Shown: piece by piece, positions 33,090 through 43,200 of the stretch | Position numbering within the stretch: the stretch's first letter is position 1 | Layout: the number at the start of each line of letters is the position of its first letter | Assembly (NCBI RefSeq): GCF_020217485.1 | Contig: NZ_JAEKMI010000019.1 | Location: forward strand, 41,019-105,018 | Direction: 5' to 3' | From: Mycobacterium sp. WUMAC-067 | GTDB taxonomy: Bacteria; Actinomycetota; Actinomycetes; Mycobacteriales; Mycobacteriaceae | Length of the DNA: 64,000 nucleotides | Translations under genes and position numbers: made by a program | The notes under the pieces: generated by a model | What the model was told of the DNA's origin: nothing | Database searches by the model: none | The model's input: only the letters and a program-made list of their open reading frames with translations

Positions 33090-34115
33090 TCACCCGGCGG
33101 GGCGACGGTTTACCCGGAACCGGTCCAGATATGCCGGCCAGTCCCACGTCGACAGGAACGCCTGCGCCGCGGCATAGCCGCTCTGGTACAGCTCTTCGAG
33201 GCGGCCCCTCGAGATGTCGAAGTCGAGCACGCCGACATCGGTCGATTCGACCGGGATCGCGCGCGCCGCGACCCACGGCTGGCTGAGATGGGTCTGGTCG
33301 TGGCCGGCCAGCATGGTGGTGACCAGGCTTTCCAGCAACGCCGTCTGCTCGAAGAAGCGCAACGGTTTCAGCGCCGGCATCACGGCGCCGATGCCTTCGG
33401 TGAGCCTCGGCAGGACCGTGACCCCGAACGTCGGCCAGCGCGGCGCCCTGCCGTCGGGCCGGTCGAAGGTGTCGATGGGGAAATTCGACAGCACGCCGCC
33501 GTCGACGAGGGTGGACGTCGTGCCGTCGGCGCCGGTGAGCTTGAGCGGGCGGTAAAAGAACGGAATCGCCATCGAGGCGCGCACCGCGTCGGCCACCGGC
33601 TGCTCGTCGGGGTCCAGGCCGTAGAGCCGTCGATAGTCCCACGGGAACCGCACCAGCTGGGCCGCGGTCAGGTCGGCGACGGTGACCACCAGCTTGTCGC
33701 GCCGCCCGTCGAGCAGGCCGTCGTCGTCGAGGTGCAGATCGCCGAAGCAGGTGACCCCGAAGTTCTTCAACTCGCTGCGAATCCAGTCGTGGGCCACGTC
33801 GCCGCGGTACATGCTCGAATCGGTGACCAGCCCCCAGGCCGCCCCGAGGTAGGGGACGGGCCCGGCGTCGCGCCACTTACGCAGGGGCACCGAGAAGGCG
33901 AGCTCCTTGACCTGCGCGCCGGTCAGTTGACCGTCGTTGGAGCCGGCCGTCAGGATCGCCGCGACCACCGAACCGGCCGAGACGCCGGACACCCGTTTGA
34001 TCGAATACCCGGCATCCATCAGCGCGACGATCGCGCCCACCAGACCGATGAATTTGACGCCCCCGCCGGAAAGCACGAGATCAACGGGCTTCGGGTCGTC
34101 TGCCTCGGGTCCCAT
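33090..34115 (-). CDS. Patatin-like phospholipase
   Basis: A 341-aa cytosolic lipid acyl hydrolase. The oxyanion loop SGGGVKFIG (16-24), nucleophile Ser46 in GVSAGS and partner Asp205 in LVDGGV make the patatin Ser-Asp dyad complete. No signal peptide or membrane helix. The ATG is immediately adjacent to the cyanase stop (no gap), so the two are co-translated, an odd pairing without an obvious metabolic link. Not in the syntenic M. tuberculosis position as I recall. Confidence 0.93.
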   Translation of the reverse strand: MGPEADDPKPVDLVLSGGGVKFIGLVGAIVALMDAGYSIKRVSGVSAGSVVAAILTAGSNDGQLTGAQVKELAFSVPLRKWRDAGPVPYLGAAWGLVTDSSMYRGDVAHDWIRSELKNFGVTCFGDLHLDDDGLLDGRRDKLVVTVADLTAAQLVRFPWDYRRLYGLDPDEQPVADAVRASMAIPFFYRPLKLTGADGTTSTLVDGGVLSNFPIDTFDRPDGRAPRWPTFGVTVLPRLTEGIGAVMPALKPLRFFEQTALLESLVTTMLAGHDQTHLSQPWVAARAIPVESTDVGVLDFDISRGRLEELYQSGYAAAQAFLSTWDWPAYLDRFRVNRRPAG

Positions 34116-34571
34116 CTATTGCTCCGACGAAACCCATTGGTAGGGAAGGAATTTCCCGTCGAACGTGACCACGACGCGGTCACCGGACGGGTGCGACTTC
34201 TTCTGCACGTCGACGCTGAAGTTGATCGCGCTCATGATCCCGTCGCCGAACTGTTCGGCAATCAGCTCCTTGAGGGCGCCGCCGTACACCTGCAGCGCCT
34301 CGTAGAAGCGGTAGACGGTCGGGTCGGTCGGCACCGAGGTGGGCAGGCCACCCCGCATGGGCGCCGCGGCCAGCACGGGCACCGCCGACTCGTCGAGGCC
34401 GAGCATCTCGGCCAGGACGTTGGCCTGCTCGACCGGGATCGGGTGCTGTCCGAGCAGCGCCGCCGTGGTCCACACCACCGGCCTGTCGACGGCGTCGGCC
34501 AGCTGTTGCCACGTCAGCCCCTTCGCCAGGCGCGCGACGACGATCTGTTCGGTGAGTTCGCTTCTCGTCAT
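34116..34571 (-). CDS. cynS: Cyanate hydratase (cyanase)
   Basis: A 151-aa enzyme converting cyanate and bicarbonate to ammonia and CO2. The N-terminal helical DNA-binding-like fold covers about 1-75. The C-terminal catalytic part PTDPTVYRFYEALQVYGG has Arg88 and Glu91, and Ser114 in IMSAINFSV completes the triad (R96, E99 and S122 in E. coli). Start ATG at 34571 or four codons upstream at 34583; neither has a strong ribosome binding site. The neighbours do not include carbonic anhydrase or a cyanate transporter, unlike the E. coli cyn operon. Confidence 0.95.
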   Translation of the reverse strand: MTRSELTEQIVVARLAKGLTWQQLADAVDRPVVWTTAALLGQHPIPVEQANVLAEMLGLDESAVPVLAAAPMRGGLPTSVPTDPTVYRFYEALQVYGGALKELIAEQFGDGIMSAINFSVDVQKKSHPSGDRVVVTFDGKFLPYQWVSSEQ

Positions 34572-34595
34572 GGCTCCCAGCATGCACGCCGGCGC

Positions 34596-35345
34596 TCAGC
34601 CCGGTTTGGTCGCGGTGACCAGCCGCGTGGAGAACCACGGGCCGCCGTACCACATCCGCCAGCCGAGGTTGCGCCGCCGCACATTGCGCCAGCCCAGTTC
34701 GCGCAGCCGCTCGGCGTGCTGACGCGTCTCCCACAGGTCCGCGATCGCGAGCCGGCCGCCCGGCCGCAGCACGCGCACGGCTTCGTCGAGCGCCTGTCGC
34801 CGGCCGGCGTGGCCGTCGATGTTGTGGATGGCCAGGTTGCTCACGACCACATCGACGCTCTCGTCGGCCAGCGGCAGCGCGGTCATGTCGGCGGTGTGCA
34901 CCTCGACGCGATCGGCGACGCCTTCGGCGACCGCGTTGGCCAGCGTGGCCTGCCGCGAGTTGTCCGTCTGGTCCGCCTGCCACAGATCGACACCGATCGC
35001 GCGGCCCCGCGGCAACCGCTTGGCCGCGGCCAGCAGCACCGCGCCACGCCCACACCCGAGGTCGAGCACCGTCTCGTCGCCGGCGAGCCGCAGATCGCGC
35101 AGAACCCGGTCCCACACAACGAATTTCCCGGACCGCGTCGCGTACATGTACAGGAGCGCGTTCCCCGCGATGCCGGCGCTCGACGCCGCGGCCAGCGCCG
35201 CCCTGAGCCGCTTCCCGCGCGCCCAGCTGATCCCCGCCCACACGGCCAGGGCGGCGGCCTGGGCGCCGATGCCTATCGCCTGGGTTCGTGCCGAGACTTT
35301 GTGAAAGGACCCGTCGACCCCGTAATCGCCCTGATGGTCATGCAC
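34596..35345 (-). CDS. Class I SAM-dependent methyltransferase with N-terminal hydrophobic segment
   Basis: About 249 aa. Two hydrophobic stretches (about 20-40 and 50-66) suggest a membrane anchor. The Rossmann methyltransferase core starts at VLDLGCGRGAVL, with acidic loop GVDLW and motif VVVSNLAIHNI. The closing VRVLRPGGRLAIADLW is typical of small-molecule or lipid methyltransferases. The start is uncertain: GTG at 35345 follows GAGGGGC, and a TTG at 35369 is also open. It is 24 bp upstream of cynS on the same strand. Substrate unknown. Confidence 0.86.
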   Translation of the reverse strand: MHDHQGDYGVDGSFHKVSARTQAIGIGAQAAALAVWAGISWARGKRLRAALAAASSAGIAGNALLYMYATRSGKFVVWDRVLRDLRLAGDETVLDLGCGRGAVLLAAAKRLPRGRAIGVDLWQADQTDNSRQATLANAVAEGVADRVEVHTADMTALPLADESVDVVVSNLAIHNIDGHAGRRQALDEAVRVLRPGGRLAIADLWETRQHAERLRELGWRNVRRRNLGWRMWYGGPWFSTRLVTATKPG

Positions 35346-35392
35346 GCCCCTCAGCTTACGACTGAGCAAGTCGCCGAGGGTTTTTCACGCTC

Positions 35393-35908
35393 TCACCACC
35401 GGCCGCGATGCACGACCTCGGAAAACGGCCGGCGATTCGGGGTGCGGATCGGGCGCAGCGGACGATCGGCGGGATAGCCCACCCCGAGCAGGAAAGCCAC
35501 CAGGTGATCGTCGGGAACGCCCAGGATGGCGCGTGCTTTCTCCTGATCCCCCACCGACGAGTGACCGGTCCCGATCCCCAGGTCCGTGGCCGCGATCATC
35601 ATCGCCATGGTGGCCTGGCCGATGTCGTAGTTGTCGGTGACCACCCGGCGCTCGTCGGGCGGCACCGGCGCCACGATCGCGATCGCGGCCGGCGCCGCCG
35701 CGATGTGGCCGGCGCCCCGCCAGACCGTGGACAGCTCCTGCAGCTGGGCGCGGTCGGTGACGATGACGAAGTCCCAGGGCTGACGGTTTTTGGCCGACGG
35801 CGCGCGCCAGCCGGCTTCGGCGATCCGGGTGAGGTCCTCGTCGGTGATCGCGCGCGGCTGATACTCGCGCACGTTGCGCCGCGCACAGATCGCGTCCCAA
35901 GCGTCCAT
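35393..35908 (-). CDS. Nitroreductase family protein
   Basis: A 171-aa FMN-dependent nitroreductase-fold oxidoreductase. The N-terminal RRNVREYQPRAITDEDLTRI and APSAKNRQPWDFVIV form the FMN phosphate site; the central DIGQATMAMMIAATDLGIGTG and the C-terminal LLGVGYPADRP are typical. It is at the short end of the family (about 170-220 aa). The ATG at 35908 has GGGAGGGG 6 nt upstream. It is divergent from the mmaA2-like gene, with 151 bp between the starts. Confidence 0.93.
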   Translation of the reverse strand: MDAWDAICARRNVREYQPRAITDEDLTRIAEAGWRAPSAKNRQPWDFVIVTDRAQLQELSTVWRGAGHIAAAPAAIAIVAPVPPDERRVVTDNYDIGQATMAMMIAATDLGIGTGHSSVGDQEKARAILGVPDDHLVAFLLGVGYPADRPLRPIRTPNRRPFSEVVHRGRW

Positions 35909-36059
35909 CTGATCCCCTCCCGGTCGGCTGTTTTCCCCAGTATCGACGACGCTCGCCGAAGTTTGCGCACGGCCAAATCGGGAAAATCCTGGTGAACCAC
36001 CCGGGCCTGCCGCTCGTGAACAACCGAATGCCCCCAAGTCAGAAAGGCGGGTAGCCGCC

Positions 36060-36926
36060 GTGGCAGACAACCTGACGCCGCACTTCGAAGAGGTCCAAGC
36101 CCACTACGACCTGTCGGACGACTTCTTCCGGTTGTTCCTCGACCCGACCATGACCTACAGCTGCGCATATTGGGACCGCGGCCGAGATATCACGCTGGAA
36201 GAGGCGCAGCTGCGCAAGATGGACCTCTCGCTGGGCAAGCTGGGACTGCGGCCGGGGATGACGCTGCTGGACGTGGGCTGCGGCTGGGGCGGCACCATGC
36301 GCCGCGCGATCGAGAAGTACGACGTCGACGTCATCGGGTTGACGCTGTCGGCCCACCAGGCCGCCCACGTGCAGAAGCTTTTCGACGCGATGGACACCGA
36401 ACGCAGCAGGCGGGTACTGCTGCACGGCTGGGAGGAGTTCGACGAGCCGGTGGACCGGATCGTCTCCATCGGCGCCTTCGAGCACTTCGGGTACGACCGC
36501 TATGACGACTTCTTCGCGATGGCGCACCGCGTCCTGCCCGACGACGGGGTGATGCTGCTGCACACCATCACCATGCTGACCCCGCAGCAGATCGTCGAGC
36601 GCGGCCTGCCGATGACCGAGGAGCAGACCAGCTTCAACCAGTTCATCGCCACCGAGATCTTCCCCGGCGGCCAGTTGCCGGCGATCGAGATCGTCGAGTT
36701 CCACGCGTCGAAGATGGGTTTCAACCTCAAACGCCGGCAGTCGCTGCAGCTGCATTACGCCCGGACCCTCGACCACTGGGCCGAGGCCCTGCAGGCCCAC
36801 CACAGCGAGGCCGTCGCGATCCAGTCCGAAGAGGTCTACCAGCGCTACATGCGCTACCTGACCGGGTGCGCCGACGCGTTCCGGACGGGCTACATCGACG
36901 TCAACCAGTTCACGCTGGCGAAGTAG
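36060..36926 (+). CDS. mmaA2: Mycolic acid cyclopropane synthase, MmaA2-like
   Basis: A 288-aa SAM-dependent cyclopropane synthase family member. It opens DNLTPHFEEVQAHYDLSDD and has SAM site [40 protein letters not shown] and C-terminal GYIDVNQFTLAK, closest to MmaA2 in my recall (distal cyclopropanation of alpha-mycolates), with CmaA/PcaA as alternatives. The GTG start at 36060 matches the family N-terminus. It is isolated here, 15.6 kb from mmaA4, while in M. tuberculosis the four mmaA genes are contiguous. Confidence 0.88.
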   Translation: MADNLTPHFEEVQAHYDLSDDFFRLFLDPTMTYSCAYWDRGRDITLEEAQLRKMDLSLGKLGLRPGMTLLDVGCGWGGTMRRAIEKYDVDVIGLTLSAHQAAHVQKLFDAMDTERSRRVLLHGWEEFDEPVDRIVSIGAFEHFGYDRYDDFFAMAHRVLPDDGVMLLHTITMLTPQQIVERGLPMTEEQTSFNQFIATEIFPGGQLPAIEIVEFHASKMGFNLKRRQSLQLHYARTLDHWAEALQAHHSEAVAIQSEEVYQRYMRYLTGCADAFRTGYIDVNQFTLAK

Positions 36927-36945
36927 GCGCCCGGCCCCGGGCGCC
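36926..36945 (+). terminator. Hairpin after the mmaA2-like gene
   Basis: GGCGCCC and GGGCGCC pair around a 6-nt loop, starting at the last base of the stop codon and followed by GGGGTTT. It lies only 22 bp before recC and may separate the two transcripts. Confidence 0.5.
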
Positions 36946-36966
36946 GGGGTTTATCGTGACAGCGCA

Positions 36967-39900
36967 ATGCCGCTTCATCTGCACCGCGCCGAGCGCACCG
37001 ATCTGTTGGCCGACGGCCTCGGCGCTCTGCTGGCCGATCCCCCGGCCGACCCGTTCGCCGCCGAGCTCGTGGTGGTCCCGGCACGCGGGGTGGAACGCTG
37101 GCTCAGCCAGCGGCTGTCGCATGTGCTCGGTCGCGCGCGCGGCGGCGGGGTTTCCGGCGGGGTGTGCGCCGGGGTCGCGTTCCGCAGTCCCGGCTCGCTG
37201 ATCGCCGAAATCGCCGGCACCGCCGACGACGATCCGTGGTCGCCGGAGGCCATGGTGTGGCCCCTGCTGGAGGCGATCGATCACTCGCTGGACGAACCGT
37301 GGTGCCGCACGCTGGCAACCCATCTCGGTCACTTCCACACCGGCGCGGAGGCCGAGCTGCGCCGGGGGCGGCGCTACGAGGTGGCGCGCCGGTTGTCGGG
37401 GCTGTTCGCCTCCTACGCGCGGCAGCGCCCGCAACTGCTGATCGACTGGTCCGACGGCGACCCGGGCGATCTCGACGAGGACCTGCGCTGGCAGCCGGAG
37501 CTGTGGCGGGCGCTGGTGTCGCGCGTCGCGGCCGATCCACCGCACATTCGCCACGCCAAGACCCTCGCGCGGCTGTCCGCGGCGCCCAGCGACCTGCCCG
37601 CGCGGCTGTCGCTGTTCGGGCACACCCGGCTGTCCCGCACCGACTCCGAGCTGCTGGCCGCGCTGGCCATCCACCACGAGCTGCACCTGTGGCTGCCGCA
37701 CCCCAGCGACCGGCTCTGGCGCGCGCTGGCCCGCACGCGCGGGTCGATCCCCCGCCGCGAGGACACCAGCCACCGCGCCGTGAACCATCCGCTGCTCGCC
37801 ACCCTGGGGCGGGACCTGCGCGAGCTGCAGCGCGGCCTGCCGGCGGACCCGCAGACCGACGAGTACCTGGCCGGGGAAGCGCGCCCGGACACGCTGCTCG
37901 GCTGGGTCCAGTCCGACATCGCCGCCAACGCCGTCCGGCCGCAAGGCCGCTCGCTGGCCGTCGACGACCGATCGGTGCAGATCCACAACTGCCACGGCCC
38001 GGCCCGCCAGGTCGATGTGCTGCGCGAGGTGCTGCTCGGCCTGTTGGCCGACGACCCCACGCTCGAACCGCGCGACATCCTGGTGATGTGCCCGGACATC
38101 GAAACCTACGCGCCGCTGATCGTGGCCGACTTCGGCCTCGGCGACGTGGTGCACGGCGCGCACCCCGCCCACCAGCTCCGGGTGCGGCTGGCGGATCGCT
38201 CACTGATCCAGACCAACCCGCTGCTGGCTGTGGCCGCCCAACTGCTGGGGCTCGCCGGTGGCAGGGTGACCGCCAGCGAGGTGCTCAACCTGGCGCAGGC
38301 CGCGCCGGTGCGCGCCCGGTTCGGCTTCACCGACGACGATCTGGAGGCCATCACCCGCTGGGTGCGGCAGGCCAACATCCGGTGGGGACTGGACCAGGAG
38401 CATCGGCGGCCCTACCACGTCGACTTCGTGCACAACACATGGCGTTTCGGCATCGACCGGATATTGGCCGGCGTCGCGATGTCCGACGACTCGAACGCCT
38501 GGATCGACTCCACCCTGCCGCTCGACGACGTGAGCAGCAATCGCGTGCCCTTGGCCGGCCAGTTCGCCGAATTCGTCGCCCGGCTGCGGCACGTGGTCGA
38601 CTCCCTCACCGGCACAAGGACATTAACCGAGTGGCTGGCCACCCTCGCCGAGGCCACCACGCTGTTGACGCGGGTGCACGAGTCCGACGAATGGCAGGCC
38701 GGTCAGGTGCGGCGGGAGTTCGCCGCCGTCCTGGGGCAGGCCGGGCCACGGGGCGACACGGTGCTGCGGCTGCCCGACATTCGCGCGCTGCTGACCCGGC
38801 ACCTGGCCGGACGCCCGACGCGGGCCAACTTCCGCACCGGCACCCTCACGGTGTGCACCATGGTGCCGATGCGCTCGGTCCCCCACCGGGTGGTGTGCCT
38901 GGTCGGCCTGGACGACGGGCTGTTCCCGCGTCTCGGCGTCGCCGACGGGGACGACGCGCTGGCCCCGTGCCCGATGACCGGGGAGCGCGACATCCGTTCG
39001 GAGGACCGGCAATTGCTGCTCGACGCGATCGGCGCCGCCACCGAGAAACTGGTGATCACCTACACCGGCGCCAACGAATATTCGGGGCAGCCGCGCCCGC
39101 CCGCCGTGCCGCTGGCCGAATTGCTGGATACCCTCGACATCACCACGCCGGAGACGGTGCGCCACCGCGTCGTCGTCGAGCATCCCTTGCAGCCGTTCGA
39201 CATTCGCAACGTCATCCCCGGCGAACTGGTGCCGGGGGTGCCGTTCAGTTTCGACCCCACGGTGCTGCGGGCGGCGCGGGCGGCCGCCGGCGAACACACC
39301 GAGCAACCCAGGTTCATCGCGGCGCCGCTGCCGCCCCCGCCGGCGGACGACATCAACCTCGCCGACCTCGTCGGCTTCTTCAAAGACCCGGTCAAGGGCT
39401 TCTTCCGCGCCCTGGAATTCACGCTGCCCTACGACGTCGACGGCGTCCAGGACGCCATGCCGGTCGACATCAGCGGCCTCGAAGAATGGACCGTCGGCGA
39501 CCGGATGCTGGGCGACATCCTGCGCGGCATGAGCCCCGACGACGCGCGGCAAGCCGAGTGGCGCCGCGGCACACTGCCGCCGGGCCAGCTGGGATGGCGC
39601 AAGGTCACCGAGATCCGCGACCAGGCCGCGACGCTGGCGATCGAGGCGATCCGGCATCGGCAAGGCCGCCACCAGGCCGGGGCCACCGCCTACGACGTCG
39701 ACATCGACCTGGGCGCCGGGCGGCGACTCACCGGCACGGTGTCGCCGGTCTATGACGATGCATTGGTCTCGGTGACCTATTCGAGGCTGGACGGCAAGCA
39801 CCTGCTCGAGTCGTGGATTCCGTTGCTGGCGTTGACCGCTCACGACCCCGGCCGCGACTGGTCGGCGGTGTGCATCGGCCGCATGCGCCGCGGCACCAGC

Positions 39901-40275
39901 ATCCGGGTCGAGGGGCTGGGGCCGCCGGGCGCCGATCCCGTCGAGGTGCTGCGCGAGTTGGTGGCGATCTACGACGCGGGACGACGGGAGCCGATTCCGT
40001 TGCCCATCAAGACATCCTATGCGTGGGCCGCCGCCCGGCACGGCGGCGACGACCCGGCGGCCGAGGCGCGGCGGCGGTGGAAGTCCGGCGACCGCTTCCC
40101 CGGCGAGGACCAGGCGCCGGCGCATGTGCGGGCGTGGGGACGCGGCGCTCAACTGGAAGACCTGATGCAGCCGGTGCGGCCGGGCGAGGAGTGCGACGGC
40201 GAGGACAACCGGCTCGGCGCCTACGCGGCCCGGCTGTGGCTGCCGATGCTGCGCGCGGAACGGAAGCTCATCTGA
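36967..40275 (+). CDS. recC: Exodeoxyribonuclease V subunit gamma RecC
   Basis: A 1102-aa subunit of the RecBCD helicase-nuclease; it channels and splits DNA strands and carries a degenerate helicase and nuclease fold. The N-terminal LHRAERTDLLADGLGALLA, LVVVPARGVERWLSQRLS and ARLSLFGHTRLS are characteristic. No intact Walker A is seen, as expected for RecC. The stop TGA overlaps the recB start (TGATG). In mycobacteria RecBCD serves single-strand annealing, while AdnAB handles homologous recombination. Confidence 0.96.
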   Translation: MPLHLHRAERTDLLADGLGALLADPPADPFAAELVVVPARGVERWLSQRLSHVLGRARGGGVSGGVCAGVAFRSPGSLIAEIAGTADDDPWSPEAMVWPLLEAIDHSLDEPWCRTLATHLGHFHTGAEAELRRGRRYEVARRLSGLFASYARQRPQLLIDWSDGDPGDLDEDLRWQPELWRALVSRVAADPPHIRHAKTLARLSAAPSDLPARLSLFGHTRLSRTDSELLAALAIHHELHLWLPHPSDRLWRALARTRGSIPRREDTSHRAVNHPLLATLGRDLRELQRGLPADPQTDEYLAGEARPDTLLGWVQSDIAANAVRPQGRSLAVDDRSVQIHNCHGPARQVDVLREVLLGLLADDPTLEPRDILVMCPDIETYAPLIVADFGLGDVVHGAHPAHQLRVRLADRSLIQTNPLLAVAAQLLGLAGGRVTASEVLNLAQAAPVRARFGFTDDDLEAITRWVRQANIRWGLDQEHRRPYHVDFVHNTWRFGIDRILAGVAMSDDSNAWIDSTLPLDDVSSNRVPLAGQFAEFVARLRHVVDSLTGTRTLTEWLATLAEATTLLTRVHESDEWQAGQVRREFAAVLGQAGPRGDTVLRLPDIRALLTRHLAGRPTRANFRTGTLTVCTMVPMRSVPHRVVCLVGLDDGLFPRLGVADGDDALAPCPMTGERDIRSEDRQLLLDAIGAATEKLVITYTGANEYSGQPRPPAVPLAELLDTLDITTPETVRHRVVVEHPLQPFDIRNVIPGELVPGVPFSFDPTVLRAARAAAGEHTEQPRFIAAPLPPPPADDINLADLVGFFKDPVKGFFRALEFTLPYDVDGVQDAMPVDISGLEEWTVGDRMLGDILRGMSPDDARQAEWRRGTLPPGQLGWRKVTEIRDQAATLAIEAIRHRQGRHQAGATAYDVDIDLGAGRRLTGTVSPVYDDALVSVTYSRLDGKHLLESWIPLLALTAHDPGRDWSAVCIGRMRRGTSIRVEGLGPPGADPVEVLRELVAIYDAGRREPIPLPIKTSYAWAAARHGGDDPAAEARRRWKSGDRFPGEDQAPAHVRAWGRGAQLEDLMQPVRPGEECDGEDNRLGAYAARLWLPMLRAERKLI

Positions 40276-43200
40276 TGGAACGCTTCGACCTGTTGGGCCC
40301 GCTGCCGGCCGAGCGCTCCACCACCGTGCTGGAGGCCAGCGCGGGCACCGGCAAGACGTTCGCGTTGGCCGGCCTGGTGACGCGGTATCTCGCCGACGGC
40401 GCGGCCAGCCTGGATCAGATGCTGCTCATCACGTTCGGCCGCGCCGCCAGCCAGGAGCTGAGGGAACGTGTTCGCTGCCAAATCGTCGACGCGGTAAGGG
40501 CTTTCGCCGACCCGTCGACGGTCGGCGACAACCAGCTGGTGGCGTACCTGCTGGACGGCACCGCCGATCAGGTCGAGGCGCGCCGGCAGCGCCTCCGCGA
40601 CGCGCTGGCCGGCTTCGACGCGGCCACCATCGCCACCACCCACCAGTTCTGCCAGCTGGTGCTGCGCTCGCTCGGGGTGGCCGGCGACACCGCCGCGAGC
40701 GTGACCCTGCTCGACAACCTCGACGATCTGGTGACCGAGATCGTCGACGACTTGTACCTGGCGCACTTCGGGCAGGAACGCGACGACCCGGCGCTGCATT
40801 ACTCCGAGGCGCTGCGGCTGGCCCGCGAGGTGGTCAACAACCCGTCGACCCAGCTGCGGCCGCGCGACCCGGACCCCGATTCGCGGGCCGCCGTCAGCCT
40901 CCGCTTCGCCAATGACGTTCTGGCCGAACTCGATACGCGCAAGCGCCGCCTCGGCGTCCTCGGCTACGACGACCTGCTGACCCGGCTGGCCGAGGCGCTG
41001 GCCGCCGACGGCTCCCCCGCCCGGCTGCGCATGCATCAGCGTTGGCCGATCGTCATGGTCGACGAGTTCCAGGACACCGACCCGGTGCAATGGCAGGTGA
41101 TCGACCGCGCGTTCAGCGGGCGCTCCACCGTGATCCTGATCGGCGACCCCAAACAGGCGATCTATGCGTTCCGCGGTGGCGACATCGTGACCTACCTGCG
41201 GGCGGCGGCGACGGCGGGCCGGCGCATGACGCTGGACACCAACTGGCGCAGCGATTCCGCGCTGGTGGCGCGGCTGCAGGTGGTGCTGCGCGGCGCCCAG
41301 CTCGGTGATCCCGCGATCGTGGTGCACGACGTCGGCGCGCGGCACCGGGGCCATCGGCTCGCCGGCGCGCCCCGCAACGATCCGTTTCGGCTACGGGTTG
41401 TGTCGCGAAAGACCCTGGGCCGCCGCGGCATTCAGAACCTGCCCATCGACGAGTTGCGGGAACACATCGGCGCCGATCTCGCCGCCGACATCCGCGCCCT
41501 GCTCGCCGCCGGCGCCACGTTCGACGGTAAACCGCTGCAGGCCCGCGACATCGCCGTCATCGTGGAACGGCACCGGGACGCGCACGCCTGCTTCGAGGCC
41601 CTGTGCGCCGCGGGCGTTCCCGCGGTCTACACCGGCAACACCGACGTGTTCACCTCCGAGGCCGCCGAGGACTGGTTGTGCCTGCTGGAGGCCTTCGACC
41701 AACCGCACCGGCCCGGCATGGTGCGCGCCGCCGCGGCGACGATGTTCTTCGGCGAGACGGCCCAGACGCTGGCGGCCGGCGGGGACGCCCTCACGGACCG
41801 GATCGCAAAAACGCTGCGGGAGTGGGCCGGCCACGCGCGCGAACGCGGCGTCGCCGCCATCTTCGAAGCCGCCCAGCTGCTCGGGATGCGGGACCGCGTG
41901 CTCGGCTGGCGCGGCGGCGAGCGGCACATGACCGACCTGGCGCACGTCACCCAGCTGCTGCAGGAGGTCGCGCACCGCGAGCATTACAGCCTGCCGGCGC
42001 TGCGCGACTGGCTGCGCCGGCAACGCGACGAGCGCGGCGGCGCCCCCGAACGCAACCGCCGGCTCGACAGCGACGCCGCCGCCGTCCAGATCATGACCGT
42101 CTTCGTCAGCAAGGGCCTGCAATACCCGATCGTGTACCTGCCGTTCGCGTTCAACCGCAACACCCAGGACAGCGATGTGGTGCTGTTCCACGACGAGGAC
42201 GGCACGCGTTGCCTGCACGTCGGCGGCAAGGACAGCCCTGACTTCAAAACCGTTGAGCGGCTGGGCCGTAAAGAGGACGCCAGCGATGACAGCAGGCTGA
42301 CCTACGTCGCGTTGACCCGGGCGCAGACCCAGGTGGTGGCGTGGTGGTCACCGGCGTACAACGAACCCAACGGCGGCCTGTCGCGGCTGCTGCGCGGCCG
42401 ACGGCCCGGCGATCCGGTCGTTCCGGACCGATGTGAACCCGCGAAGGTCTCCGACGACGACGCCCTGGCCCGGTTGCGCGAGTGGGAGACCGCCGGCGGG
42501 CCGGTCATCGAGGACTCGGTGGTGGCGCCCGCCCCGTCGCTGCCGCCGGCGCCGGTGCCCAGGCACCTGGACAGCCGCCACTTCCACCGTGCCATCGACA
42601 CCACCTGGCGGCGCACCTCCTATTCCGGCCTGATCCGGCTGGCTCAGGCCAGCGGGGTCAGCAGCGAACCCGACGTCGCCGGACTCGACGACGAGGTCGG
42701 CGACATCCCGTTGACCTCCCCGGTCGCCGGGCCGGACGTGCCCTCGCCGATGGCGGACCTTCCGGCGGGCGCGACGTTCGGCTCCCTGGTGCACGCCGTG
42801 CTGGAGACGGCCGACCCTTTCGCCGCGGACCTGGCCGCCGAGCTGGAGGCGCAGATCCGGGAGCATTCGGCGTGGTGGCCGGTCGCCGCGGCGCCCGAGG
42901 AGCTGGCGTCCGCGATGGTGCCGATGCACGACACACCGCTGGGGCCCCTGGCGGGTGGGCTGACGCTGCGCCACATCGGGCTGTCGGATCGGTTGCGGGA
43001 ACTGGACTTCGAGCTACCCCTGGCCGGCGGCGACCGGCCGTCGGCGGGACCGCAGGCCCGGCTGGCGGATCTGGCGCCGCTGTTGCGCGAGCACCTGCCG
43101 GCCGACGATCCGCTGGCCTCCTATGCCGATCGGCTGACGGACCCCGCGCTCGGTGACCAAGCGTTGCGCGGGTACCTCACCGGCTCGATCGACGCGGTGC

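Noticed and set aside
35909..36059. Operator or hairpin in the gap between the nitroreductase and mmaA2-like genes
   Set aside because: I read both strands and found no inverted repeat or convincing promoter pair; the gap may simply hold two divergent promoters.
38623..40152. A 509-codon minus-strand frame within recC
   Set aside because: Complement of recC coding sequence; no ribosome binding site, no recognisable domain.
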